Assembly: GCA_948470475.1 (NCBI GenBank) | Contig: OX419346.1 | Location: 6,099,184-6,163,183, forward strand | Direction: 5' to 3' | DNA length: 64,000 nucleotides | Source: Galaxea fascicularis | Taxonomy: Eukaryota > Cnidaria > Anthozoa > Scleractinia > Euphylliidae | Shown: positions 44,201 through 56,019 of the stretch, one piece after another | Layout of the letters: every line of letters starts with the position of its first letter | Position numbering within the stretch: position 1 is the first letter of the stretch | Program-made: the position numbers and the translations under genes | Notes under the pieces: generated by a model | What the model was told of the DNA's origin: nothing | The model's database searches: none | Seen by the model: only the letters and a program-made list of their open reading frames with translations

Positions 44201-47200
44201 GCACAGGGCAGGGGGGGAGGGTTCCTGCTTTGAGACTTTGACTGCAGTTAGAGTTTCTAGGCCCGTTAAGTGGGTCTTTACAGTGTAGGATGCCTTGGCA
44301 GTTTTGCCTGGTCTAGTGTAGGCCTGAGTGATAGTTTGCTTTTGATTACCAGTTAGAGTGAACCCACAGTGTGCAGTGGGTGGGTGATTGGCAGTTGTTT
44401 GGGCAAAGCACAGGGGTGGGGGGAGGCTTGACTTTGTGCTTTGTGGCGGCAGCGGAATTGGCTTGTTTTCACAATTTCTGCAGGCACGTTTTGACAAATC
44501 CAGTTAGATATCTGCGCCTTTCTCTCCAGAAGGGCATTCTGGGAACCAGGCTGAGTAGATCAAGTGTCATGAGCTGGTTTTTGACTGCATTTCAGGCGTT
44601 CGGCCCTTGATATCTGAGCGAATTTGCAAAAAGGTAGCCCTAAAGTTTTGGCTTGAACACGGGCCCGGCCCGTGTTCAAGCCATTGTGGCCGGCCAAAAG
44701 TGAGGGGGCTTGCCGTCAAGGCCTGCTTTGCCAAACAGCCTAGGGATAGTTCTAACGGTGGGTGGGTGAGTCTCAGTTTTCTGTCAAAAGCACAGGGCAG
44801 GGGGGGTTTCTGCTTTGAGACTTTGACTGCAGTTAGAGTTTCTAGGCCCGTTAAGTGGGTCTTTACAGTGTAGGATGCCTTGGCAGTTTTGCCTGGTCTA
44901 GTGTAGGCCTGAGTGATAGTTTGCTTTTGATTACCAGTTAGAGTGAACCCACAGTGTGCAGTGGGTGGGTGATTGGCAGTTGTTTGGGCAAAGCACAGGG
45001 GTGGGGGGAGGCTTGACTTTGTGCTTTGTGGCGGCAGCGGAATTGGCTTGTTTTCACAATTTCTGCAGGCACGTTTTGACAAATCCAGTTAGATATCTGC
45101 GCCTTTCTCTCCAGAAGGGCATTCTGGGAACCAGGCTGAGTAGATCAAGTGTCATGAGCTGGTTTTTGACTGCATTTCAGGCGTTCGGCCTTTGATATCT
45201 GAGCGAATTTGCAAAAAGGTAGCCCTAAAGTTTTGGCTTGAACACGGGCCCGGCCCGTGTTCAAGCCATTGTGGCCGGCCAAAAGTGAGGGGGCTTGCCG
45301 TCAAGGCCTGCTTTGCCAAACAGCCTAGGGATAGTTCTAACGGTGGGTGGGTGAGTCTCAGTTTTCTGTCAAAAGCACAGGGCAGGGGGGGGGGGGTTCC
45401 TGCTTTGAGACTTTGACTGCAGTTAGAGTTTCTAGGCCCGTTAAGTGGGTCTTTACAGTGTAGGATGCCTTGGCAGTTTTGCCTGGTCTAGTGTAGGCCT
45501 GAGTGATAGTTTGCTTTTGATTACCAGTTAGAGTGAACCCACAGTGTGCAGTGGGTGGGTGATTGGCAGTTGTTTGGGCAAAGCACAGGGGTGGGGGGAG
45601 GCTTGACTTTGTGCTTTGTGGCGGCAGCGGAATTGGCTTGTTTTCACAATTTCTGCAGGCACGTTTTGACAAATCCAGTTAGATATCTGCGCCTTTCTCT
45701 CCAGAAGGGCATTCTGGGAACCAGGCTGAGTAGATCAAGTGTCATGAGCTGGTTTTTGACTGCATTTCAGGCGTTCGGCCCTTGATATCTGAGCGAATTT
45801 GCAAAAAGGTAGCCCTAAAGTTTTGGCTTGAACACGGGCCCGGCCCGTGTTCAAGCCATTGTGGCCGGCCAAAAGTGAGGGGGCTTGCCGTCAAGGCCTG
45901 CTTTGCCAAACAGCCTAGGGATAGTTCTAACGGTGGGTGGGTGAGTCTCAGTTTTCTGTCAAAAGCACAGGGCAGGGGGGGTTCCTGCTTTGAGACTTTG
46001 ACTGCAGTTAGAGTTTCTAGGCCCGTTAAGTGGGTCTTTACAGTGTAGGATGCCTTGGCAGTTTTGCCTGGTCTAGTGTAGGCCTGAGTGAAAGTTTGCT
46101 TTTGATTACCAGTTAGAGTGAACCCACAGTGTGCAGTGGGTGGGTGATTGGCAGTTGTTTGGGCAAAGCACAGGGGTGGGGGGAGGCTTGACTTTGTGCT
46201 TTGTGGCGGCAGCGGAATTGGCTTGTTTTCACAATTTCTGCAGGCACGTTTTGACAAATCCAGTTAGATATCTGCGCCTTTCTCTCCAGAAGGGCATTCT
46301 GGGAACCAGGCTGAGTAGATCAAGTGTCATGAGCTGGTTTTTGACTGCATTTTAGGCGTTCGGCCTTTGATATCTGAGCGAATTTGCAAAAAGGTAGCCC
46401 TAAAGTTTTGGCTTGAACACGGGCCCGGCCCGTGTTCAAGCCATTGTGGCCGGCCAAAAGTGAGGGGGCTTGCCGTCAAGGCCTGCTTTGCCAAACAGCC
46501 TAGGGATAGTTCTAACGGTGGGTGGGTGAGTCTCAGTTTTCTGTCAAAAGCACAGGGCAGGGGGGGTTCCTGCTTTGAGACTTTGACTGCAGTTAGAGTT
46601 TCTAGGCCCGTTAAGTGGGTCTTTACAGTGTAGGATGCCTTGGCAGTTTTGCCTGGTCTAGTGTAGGCCTGAGTGATAGTTTGCTTTTGATTACCAGTTA
46701 GAGTGAACCCACAGTGTGCAGTGGGTGGGTGATTGGCAGTTGTTTGGGCAAAGCACAGGGGTGGGGGGAGGCTTGACTTTGTGCTTTGTGGCGGCAGCGG
46801 AATTGGCTTGTTTTCACAATTTCTGCAGGCACGTTTTGACAAATCCAGTTAGATATCTGCGCCTTTCTCTCCAGAAGGGCATTCTGGGAACCAGGCTGAG
46901 TAGATCAAGTGTCATGAGCTGGTTTTTGACTGCATTTCAGGCGTTCGGCCCTTGATATCTGAGCGAATTTGCAAAAAGGTAGCCCTAAAGTTTTGGCTTG
47001 AACACGGGCCCGGCCCGTGTTCAAGCCATTGTGGCCGGCCAAAATTGAGGGGGCTTGCCGTCAAGGCCTGCTTTGCCAAACAGCCTAGGGATAGTTCTAA
47101 CGGTGGGTGGGTGAGTCTCAGTTTTCTGTCAAAAGCACAGGGCAGGGGGGGGGTTCCTGCTTTGAGACTTTGACTGCAGTTAGAGTTTCTAGGCCCGTTA

Positions 47201-50200
47201 AGTGGGTCTTTACAGTGTAGGATGCCTTGGCAGTTTTGCCTGGTCTAGTGTAGGCCTGAGTGATAGTTTGCTTTTGATTACCAGTTAGAGTGAACCCACA
47301 GTGTGCAGTGGGTGGGTGATTGGCAGTTGTTTGGGCAAAGCACAGGGGTGGGGGGAGGCTTGACTTTGTGCTTTGTGGCGGCAGCGGAATTGGCTTGTTT
47401 TCACAATTTCTGCAGGCACGTTTTGACAAATCCAGTTAGATATCTGCGCCTTTCTCTCCAGAAGGGCATTCTGGGAACCAGGCTGAGTAGATCAAGTGTC
47501 ATGAGCTGGTTTTTGACTGCATTTCAGGCGTTCGGCCCTTGATATCTGAGCGAATTTGCAAAAAGGTAGCCCTAAAGTTTTGGCTTGAACCCGGGCCCGG
47601 CCCGTGTTCAAGCCATTGTGGCCGGCCAAAAGTGAGGGGGCTTGCCGTCAAGGCCTGCTTTGCCAAACAGCCTAGGGATAGTTCTAACGGTGGGTGGGTG
47701 AGTCTCAGTTTTCTGTCAAAAGCACAGGGCAGGGGGGGGGTTCCTGCTTTGAGACTTTGACTGCAGTTAGAGTTTCTAGGCCCGTTAAGTGGGTCTTTAC
47801 AGTGTAGGATGCCTTGGCAGTTTTGCCTGGTCTAGTGTAGGCCTGAGTGATAGTTTGCTTTTGATTACCAGTTAGAGTGAACCCACAGTGTGCAGTGGGT
47901 GGGTGATTGGCAGTTGTTTGGGCAAAGCACAGGGGTGGGGGGAGGCTTGACTTTGTGCTTTGTGGCGGCAGCGGAATTGGCTTGTTTTCACAATTTCTGC
48001 AGGCACGTTTTGACAAATCCAGTTAGATATCTGCGCCTTTCTCTCCAGAAGGGCATTCTGGGAACCAGGCTGAGTAGATCAAGTGTCATGAGCTGGTTTT
48101 TGACTGCATTTCAGGCGTTCTGCTCTTGATATCTGAGCGAATTTGCAAAAAGGTAGCCCTAAAGTTTTGGCTTGAACCCGGGCCCGGCCCGTGTTCAAGC
48201 CATTGTGGCCGGCCAAAAGTGAGGGGGCTTGCCGTCAAGGCCTGCTTTGCCAAACAGCCTAGGGATAGTTCTAACGGTGGGTGGGTGAGTCTCAGTTTTC
48301 TGTCAAAAGCACAGGGCAGGGGGGGGGGTTCCTGCTTTGAGACTTTGACTGCAGTTAGAGTTTCTAGGCCCGTTAAGTGGGTCTTTACAGTGTAGGATGC
48401 CTTGGCAGTTTTGCCTGGTCTAGTGTAGGCCTGAGTGATAGTTTGCTTTTGATTACCAGTTAGAGTGAACCCACAGTGTGCAGTGGGTGGGTGATTGGCA
48501 GTTGTTTGGGCAAAGCACAGGGGTGGGGGGAGGCTTGACTTTGTGCTTTGTGGCGGCAGCGGAATTGGCTTGTTTTCACAATTTCTGCAGGCACGTTTTG
48601 ACAAATCCAGTTAGATATCTGCGCCTTTCTCTCCAGAAGGGCATTCTGGGAACCAGGCTGAGTAGATCAAGTGTCATGAGCTGGTTTTTGACTGCATTTC
48701 AGGCGTTCGGCCCTTGATATCTGAGCGAATTTGCAAAAAGGTAGCCCTAAAGTTTTGGCTTGAACCCGGGCCCGGCCCGTGTTCAAGCCATTGTGGCCGG
48801 CCAAAAGTGAGGGGGCTTGCCGTCAAGGCCTGCTTTGCCAAACAGCCTAGGGATAGTTCTAACGGTGGGTGGGTGAGTCTCAGTTTTCTGTCAAAAGCAC
48901 AGGGCAGGGGGGGTTCCTGCTTTGAGACTTTGACTGCAGTTAGAGTTTCTAGGCCCGTTAAGTGGGTCTTTACAGTGTAGGATGCCTTGGCAGTTTTGCC
49001 TGGTCTAGTGTAGGCCTGAGTGATAGTTTGCTTTTGATTACCAGTTAGAGTGAACCCACAGTGTGCAGTGGGTGGGTGATTGGCAGTTGTTTGGGCAAAG
49101 CACAGGGGTGGGGGGAGGCTTGACTTTGTGCTTTGTGGCGGCAGCGGAATTGGCTTGTTTTCACAATTTCTGCAGGCACGTTTTGACAAATCCAGTTAGA
49201 TATCTGCGCCTTTCTCTCCAGAAGGGCATTCTGGGAACCAGGCTGAGTAGATCAAGTGTCATGAGCTGGTTTTTGACAGCATTTCAGGCGTTCGGCCCTT
49301 GATATCTGAGCGAATTTGCAAAAAGGTAGCCCTAAAGTTTTGGCTTGAACACGGGCCCGGCCCGTGTTCAAGCCATTGTGGCCGGCCAAAAGTGAGGGGG
49401 CTTGCCGTCAAGGCCTGCTTTGCCAAACAGCCTAGGGATAGTTCTAACGGTGGGTGGGTGAGTCTCAGTTTTCTGTCAAAAGCACAGGGCAGGGGGGGGT
49501 TCCTGCTTTGAGACTTTGACTGCAGTTAGAGTTTCTAGGCCCGTTAAGTGGGTCTTTACAGTGTAGGATGCCTTGGCAGTTTTGCCTGGTCTAGTGTAGG
49601 CCTGAGTGATAGTTTGCTTTTGATTACCAGTTAGAGTGAACCCACAGTGTGCAGTGGGTGGGTGATTGGCAGTTGTTTGGGCAAAGCACAGGGGTGGGGG
49701 GAGGCTTGACTTTGTGCTTTGTGGCGGCAGCGGAATTGGCTTGTTTTCACAATTTCTGCAGGCACGTTTTGACAAATCCAGTTAGATATCTGCGCCTTTC
49801 TCTCCAGAAGGGCATTCTGGGAACCAGGCTGAGTAGATCAAGTGTCATGAGCTGGTTTTTGACTGCATTTCAGGCGTTCGGCCCTTGATATCTGAGCGAA
49901 TTTCCAAAAAGGTAGCCCTAAAGTTTTGGCTTGAACACGGGCCCGGCCCGTGTTCAAGCCATTGTGGCCGGCCAAAAGTGAGGGGGCTTGCCGTCAAGGC
50001 CTGCTTTGCCAAACAGCCTAGGGATAGTTCTAACGGTGGGTGGGTGAGTCTCAGTTTTCTGTCAAAAGCACAGGGCAGGGGGGGTTCCTGCTTTGAGACT
50101 TTGACTGCAGTTAGAGTTTCTAGGCCCGTTAAGTGGGTCTTTACAGTGTAGGATGCCTTGGCAGTTTTGCCTGGTCTAGTGTAGGCCTGAGTGATAGTTT

Positions 50201-50374
50201 GCTTTTGATTACCAGTTAGAGTGAACCCACAGTGTGCAGTGGGTGGGTGATTGGCAGTTGTTTGGGCAAAGCACAGGGGTGGGGGGAGGCTTGACTTTGT
50301 GCTTTGTGGCGGCAGCGGAATTGGCTTGTTTTCACAATTTCTGCAGGCACGTTTTGACAAATCCAGTTAGATAT
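32273..50374. repeat. 18.1-kb satellite array, 31 units of about 587 bp
   Basis: Units begin at ATATCTGAGCG (the first at 32273, the second at 32861, the last at 49888) and are nearly identical. Each unit is a 489-bp segment plus a 98-bp linker, both bounded by GATAT. The array starts and ends with the 489-bp segment, so the last linker is missing. Each unit has a 31-base dyad (GCTTGAACACGGGC, CCG, then the inverse) and a G-tract of 6-12 G. Length of that tract, and CACGGG/CCCGGG in the left dyad arm, distinguish variants. It contains no 5S, snRNA or histone sequence that I recognise. Minus-strand frames of 99-173 codons recur in every unit, but their length depends on the G-tract. Confidence 0.97.
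40501..47541. repeat. Six-unit higher-order repeat within the satellite
   Basis: The six units from about 40501 to 44020 share their private variants, in order, with the six units from about 44021 to 47541. The variants are CCCGGG plus GTGATTCTC; GGGGGGTTTCTGC; a preceding CGGCCTTTGATATC; standard; a preceding CATTTTAGGCG; and CCAAAATTGAGG. This implies a recent duplication of about 3520 bp. Confidence 0.85.
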
Positions 50375-51631
50375 ATACCTGACCTTATGAAAACCAGGTC
50401 GACGAAAATTCGAGGCTTTTTAGAACTTCCTTTGCTATTACCTCCGTTGTTCAACAAGGACACTTAACTTTTTGCTTATTACCAGATTACAGTGTCGACG
50501 AAAGGAAAAAAAAAAGAACATGGCTATTTGCTATATCACTAGACATGAAATCGACGTAACCTCTGACCTGAACTATCGTGTGGGCAGTAGTGTCAGTTTT
50601 GCCCAAATCTTGCTTTGAAACGTCGACCTTGCCGAGAGCAAAGTTGCCGTCGGAAAGAGGCATCGATTTCCACGAAATCAAGCAACGTTTTAAACCGAAT
50701 TCCCTGGTGGCTAACACAAATAACAGCAAGCTCTTGGTAAATTACATCTACGTAAACATGTGGCAAATGTTACGACTAGATTTGAGGCCGGAAATCACAC
50801 ATTATGACACTTCAAATTATCACGTCACTTATCAGATCACTAGCATAGAATCGTTAAAGCCGCAAGGGCGGTAACAAGTCGGGAAACTGGAAAAACTTAC
50901 GGTTTTCGCGCAGAAATACAGAGGCAAATCTTGTCCTCGCCTGATAGTTACTTGAAGTCCCGGATGTTGAAAAACGATTTCAAGCGAACTTTCGTCAAGC
51001 CCTTGTTTCTTGCTCAATTTTTCTTGCCAAGTCTTTAGCCTGCTCAAAAGTCAAGTCCAATTTCACCATGTGCGCTTACGAATCAACCCTGACACCTACG
51101 TTTTGAGGCTAAAGACTCCTTACCTCCGAAAGCAAAGCTCTACAATAACCTTCACTGCGCCTAACAGTCGACTTCATAGCCCCGACAAGATAAATACGCA
51201 CGAAAGTTATTAGACGAGGCAGATACTGCATCTCGCTAGAATTTTTCCCTCACTGAGCTTCATGATGCTCTAAGGAAAACTTTGCTCTAGGAAGTGAACA
51301 GGAAAGCTAAATATACTGACTCCGTTTGAAACTAAGCCTACGCTAAGATTTCAAATTCATGCAAATTTTCTTAAGAAAGAGAGAGAGAGAGAGTGGGACC
51401 AAATAAAGAGTATTAAAAGGGAGGAGGGGGAGGGTAGGGGGGGGGGGGGAGGGAGAAAGCTTATTTTAACTTTCAATGTTAACTTTCTGTTACTAATCAG
51501 CTAATTGCCATCGTCGCTTCCCCCAGCACAAGCAAAGACGAAGAAGAATAGAAGGAGGAAACACACCTCAGTACTAAAATAAACAAGGCTTAGTATAACT
51601 TTCCTGCGACCCTGTTTTCAAAAATCCAGGT

Positions 51632-51634
<3 letters not shown>
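50375..51634 (-). mobile_element. M' element, inverted copy of the M family
   Basis: This is the inverse of the M elements at 52123-59228, but more diverged from them than they are from each other. Read on its own strand (minus) it starts ATATCTACCTGGATTTTTGA and ends with a GGTC/TATA terminus whose inverse is ATATACCTGACCTTATGA, an imperfect TIR of about 28 bp. A peptide-like frame SSLEIVFQHPGLQVTIRR with a GTAAGT-like donor is present but not recognised. It abuts the satellite directly. Confidence 0.8.

Positions 51635-51718
<84 letters not shown>
51635..51718. repeat. (TA)n microsatellite, about 84 bp
   Basis: A pure TA run between M' and the tRNA-like module. It is likely length-variable and prone to cruciform formation. 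Confidence 0.97.
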
Positions 51719-51719
<1 letters not shown>

Positions 51720-52012
51720 TGTATCCCTTGTGGATCCTCCATTGTCATCCGCTAAGTTGACTTCGGTCGTGCATCATGAATTTGATCCTTAGTTGGATTT
51801 CAAAACGGAGTTATAGGCTTCCCCTACCTTGTCACCTCGAAAGAAAAATTCCCCGGGATCCCACGTTCCTTACCACGTAAATCCCGCTTCGATTGCCGTG
51901 TTGCCAGCATGGTTGTCCTGATGGTGTAGTGGTTATCACACCCGACTTGTAACGGGGGGGACGTGGGTTCAAATCCCACTCAGGGCGAATTTTCTTTCAA
52001 ACATTTATTCAG

Positions 52013-52068
<56 letters not shown>

Positions 52069-52122
52069 TACCTTTTTTGCCGCACAGCAACGACCACCAT
52101 TCAATCAACTATAAAGTGCAAA
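51719..52122. repeat. T module, copy 1 (contains tRNA-like gene)
   Basis: The stretch from CTGTATCCCTTGTGGATCC through a second (TA)n run (about 52014-52064) to CAACTATAAAGTGCAA is repeated at 59247-59672, differing essentially in TA-run length. It forms the spacer between the inverted M' and M copies. Confidence 0.9.
51915..51987 (+). tRNA. tRNA-Thr(UGU)-like gene, copy 1
   Basis: A 73-nt cloverleaf candidate. The acceptor GTCCTGA pairs with TCAGGGC, with one T-G pair. There is a Val-like D arm, GTGTAGTGGTTATCAC. The T arm GTGGG-TTCAAAT-CCCAC is perfect. The anticodon loop CTTGTAA gives TGT. The anticodon stem CCCGA/CGGGG has two mismatches, or forms only 4 bp with an 8-base loop, so it may be a pseudogene or tRNA-derived sequence. 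Pol III A and B boxes fit (TGGTGTAGTGG, GGTTCAAATCC) and a TTTT terminator follows within 4 bases. Confidence 0.55.
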
Positions 52123-53390
52123 TCTACCCGGATTTTTGAAAACAGGGTCGCAGGAAAGTTATACTAAGCCTTGTTTATTTTAGTACTGAGGTGTGTTTCC
52201 CCCTTCTATTCTTCTTCGTCTTTGCTTGTGCTGGGGGGAGCGACGATGGCAATTAGCTGATTAGTAAGAGAAAGTTAACATTGAAAGTTGAAATAAGCTC
52301 TTTCCTCCTCCCCCCCCCCCCTACCCTCCCCCTCCTCCCTTTTAATACTCTTTATTTGGTCCCACTCTCTCTCTCTCTCTCTCTTTCTTAAGAAAATTTG
52401 CATGAATTTGAAATCTTAGCGTAGGCTTAGTTTCAAACGGAGTCAGTATATTTAGCTTTCCTGTTCACTTCCTAGAGCAAAGTTTTCCTTAGAGCATCAT
52501 GAAGCTCAGTGAGGGAAAAATTCTAGCGAGATGCAGTATCTGCCTCGTCTAATAACCTTCGTGCGTATTTATGTTGTCGGGGCTATGAAGTCGACTGTTA
52601 GGCGCAGTGAAGGTTATTGTAGAGCTTTGCTTTCGGAGGTAAGGAGTCTTTAGCCTCAAAACGTAGGTGTCAGGGTTGATTTGTAAGCGCAGATGGTGAA
52701 ATTGGACTTGACTTTTGACCAGGCTAAAGACTTAGTAAAAATTGAGCAAGAAACAAGGGCTTGACGGAAGTTCGCTTGAAATCGTTTTTCAACATCCGGG
52801 ACTTCAAGTAACTATCAGGCGACGACAAGATTTGCCTCGGTATTTCTGCGCGAAAACCGTAAGTTTTTCCAGTTTCTTGACTTGTTACCGCCCTTGCGGC
52901 TTTAGCGATTCTATGCTAGTGATCTGATAAGTGATGTGATAATTTGAAGTGTCATAATGTGTGATTTCCGGCCTCAAATCTAGTCGTAACATTTGCCACA
53001 TGTTTACGTAGATGTAATTTACCAAGAGCTTGCTGTTATTTGTGTTAGCCACCAGGGAATTCGGTTTAAAACGTTGCTTGATTTCGTGCAAATCGATGCC
53101 TCTTTCCGACGGCAACTTTGCTCTCGGCAAGGCCGACGTTTCAAAGCAAGATTTGGGCAAAACTGACACTACTGCCCACACGATAGTTCAGGTCAGAGGT
53201 TACGTCGATTTCATGTCTAATTATACAGCAAATAGCCATGTTCTTTTTTTTTTTTCCTTTCGTCGACACTGTAATCTGGTAATAAGCAAAAAGTTAAGTG
53301 TCCTTGTTGAACAACGGAGGTAATAGCAAAGGAAGTTCTAAAAAGCCTCGAATTTTCGTAGACCTGGTTTTCATAAGGTCGGGTATATAT
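52123..53390 (+). mobile_element. M element copy 1
   Basis: Ends are TCTACCCGGATTTTTGAAAA and the inverse of TATACCCGACCTTATGAAAA (imperfect TIR). Inside are a poly-C/CT tract (52306-52390), the block homologous to 1000-1200 with two in-frame stops, and a poly-T tract. A 98-codon minus-strand frame (52885-53181) is conserved between copies but not recognised. Confidence 0.82.
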
Positions 53391-54071
53391 TTCACAGGAT
53401 TAGCAAATATGGGGACTGATTTCACAGCCAAACTTGTTCAAATCACAACTCTTTTCGCGTACAAATGTTACAGACCTTAGAAGACGGCTTTCAAGCCTAA
53501 CATAAGTCCCCGATCTTCACAATGTCTGCACTTTAAGCAAGTCACTAGTATTCTAAGGTAATTTATGTCATGGCTATGACCAAGAGCACAGTTTCATGTC
53601 TAAAGATTTGATCATCTAAAGGCAACTTCTCTGCTTTTCGCACTTAGAACTCTTCATTTGAACGTTTCCTATCGTTTTAAGTTGAATATGAAAGAATTCT
53701 GTGCAATTCGACCGATATGCTTGAGATAATTATTTCACAGGATTAGCAAATATGGGGACTGATTTCACAGCCAAACTTGTTCAAATCACAACTCTTTTCG
53801 CGTACAAATGTTACAGACCTTAGAAGACGGCTTTCAAGCCTAACATAAGTCCCCGATCTTCACAATGTCTGCACTTTAAGCAAGTCACTAGTATTCTAAG
53901 GTAATTTATGTCATGGCTATGACCAAGAGCACAGTTTCATGTCTAAAGATTTGATCATCTAAAGGCAACTTCTCTGCTTTTCGCACTTAGAACTCTTCAT
54001 TTGAACGTTTCCTATCGTTTTAAGTTGAATATGAAAGAATTCTGTGCAATTCGACCGATATGCTTGAGATA
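53391..54071. repeat. N repeat, two tandem copies (343 bp)
   Basis: Copies start at 53391 and 53734 with TTCACAGGATTAGC and end at GCTTGAGATA. The second runs straight into the next M. No coding potential was recognised. Confidence 0.95.
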
Positions 54072-55338
54072 TCTACCCGGATTTTTGAAAACAGGGTCGC
54101 AGGAAAGTTATACTAAGCCTTGTTTATTTTAGTACTGAGGTGTGTTTCCCCCTTCTATTCTTCTTCGTCTTTGCTTGTGCTGGGGGGAGCGACGATGGCA
54201 ATTAGCTGATTAGTAAGAGAAAGTTAACATTGAAAGTTGAAATAAGCTCTTTCCTCCTCCCCCCCCCCCCTACCCTCCCCCTCCTCCCTTTTAATACTCT
54301 TTATTTGGTCCCACTCTCTCTCTCTCTCTCTCTTTCTTAAGAAAATTTGCATGAATTTGAAATCTTAGCGTAGGCTTAGTTTCAAACGGAGTCAGTATAT
54401 TTAGCTTTCCTGTTCACTTCCTAGAGCAAAGTTTTCCTTAGAGCATCATGAAGCTCAGTGAGGGAAAAATTCTAGCGAGATGCAGTATCTGCCTCGTCTA
54501 ATAACCTTCGTGCGTATTTATGTTGTCGGGGCTATGAAGTCGACTGTTAGGCGCAGTGAAGGTTATTGTAGAGCTTTGCTTTCGGAGGTAAGGAGTCTTT
54601 AGCCTCAAAACGTAGGTGTCAGGGTTGATTTGTAAGCGCAGATGGTGAAATTGGACTTGACTTTTGACCAGGCTAAAGACTTAGTAAAAATTGAGCAAGA
54701 AACAAGGGCTTGACGGAAGTTCGCTTGAAATCGTTTTTCAACATCCGGGACTTCAAGTAACTATCAGGCGACGACAAGATTTGCCTCGGTATTTCTGCGC
54801 GAAAACCGTAAGTTTTTCCAGTTTCTTGACTTGTTACCGCCCTTGCGGCTTTAGCGATTCTATGCTAGTGATCTGATAAGTGATGTGATAATTTGAAGTG
54901 TCATAATGTGTGATTTCCGGCCTCAAATCTAGTCGTAACATTTGCCACATGTTTACGTAGATGTAATTTACCAAGAGCTTGCTGTTATTTGTGTTAGCCA
55001 CCAGGGAATTCGGTTTAAAACGTTGCTTGATTTCGTGCAAATCGATGCCTCTTTCCGACGGCAACTTTGCTCTCGGCAAGGCCGACGTTTCAAAGCAAGA
55101 TTTGGGCAAAACTGACACTACTGCCCACACGATAGTTCAGGTCAGAGGTTACGTCGATTTCATGTCTAATTATACAGCAAATAGCCATGTTCTTTTTTTT
55201 TTTCCTTTCGTCGACACTGTAATCTGGTAATAAGCAAAAAGTTAAGTGTCCTTGTTGAACAACGGAGGTAATAGCAAAGGAAGTTCTAAAAAGCCTCGAA
55301 TTTTCGTAGACCTGGTTTTCATAAGGTCGGGTATATAT
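54072..55338 (+). mobile_element. M element copy 2
   Basis: Nearly identical to copy 1, 1949 bases downstream. The visible differences are mainly homopolymer lengths. Confidence 0.85.
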
Positions 55339-56019
55339 TTCACAGGATTAGCAAATATGGGGACTGATTTCACAGCCAAACTTGTTCAAATCACAACTCT
55401 TTTCGCGTACAAATGTTACAGACCTTAGAAGACGGCTTTCAAGCCTAACATAAGTCCCCGATCTTCACAATGTCTGCACTTTAAGCAAGTCACTAGTATT
55501 CTAAGGTAATTTATGTCATGGCTATGACCAAGAGCACAGTTTCATGTCTAAAGATTTGATCATCTAAAGGCAACTTCTCTGCTTTTCGCACTTAGAACTC
55601 TTCATTTGAACGTTTCCTATCGTTTTAAGTTGAATATGAAAGAATTCTGTGCAATTCGACCGATATGCTTGAGATAATTATTTCACAGGATTAGCAAATA
55701 TGGGGACTGATTTCACAGCCAAACTTGTTCAAATCACAACTCTTTTCGCGTACAAATGTTACAGACCTTAGAAGACGGCTTTCAAGCCTAACATAAGTCC
55801 CCGATCTTCACAATGTCTGCACTTTAAGCAAGTCACTAGTATTCTAAGGTAATTTATGTCATGGCTATGACCAAGAGCACAGTTTCATGTCTAAAGATTT
55901 GATCATCTAAAGGCAACTTCTCTGCTTTTCGCACTTAGAACTCTTCATTTGAACGTTTCCTATCGTTTTAAGTTGAATATGAAAGAATTCTGTGCAATTC
56001 GACCGATATGCTTGAGATA
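55339..56019. repeat. N repeat pair 2
   Basis: Two 343-bp copies starting at 55339 and 55682, like those at 53391-54071. Confidence 0.95.

Noticed and set aside
32273..50374. Array considered as 5S rDNA, snRNA, histone or CRISPR repeat
   Set aside because: No 5S, U-snRNA or histone sequence is recognisable in the unit, and there are no short-repeat/variable-spacer features.
32236..50467. Dozens of 70-173-codon frames on both strands of the satellite
   Set aside because: They repeat because the DNA repeats, overlap on both strands, and vary in length with the G-tract; not annotated as genes.
52885..53181. 98-codon minus-strand frame in M elements (MWAVVSVLPK)
   Set aside because: It is conserved only among recent copies. 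The few differences in M' are mostly amino-acid changing, and an opposite frame is open too. No domain was recognised.
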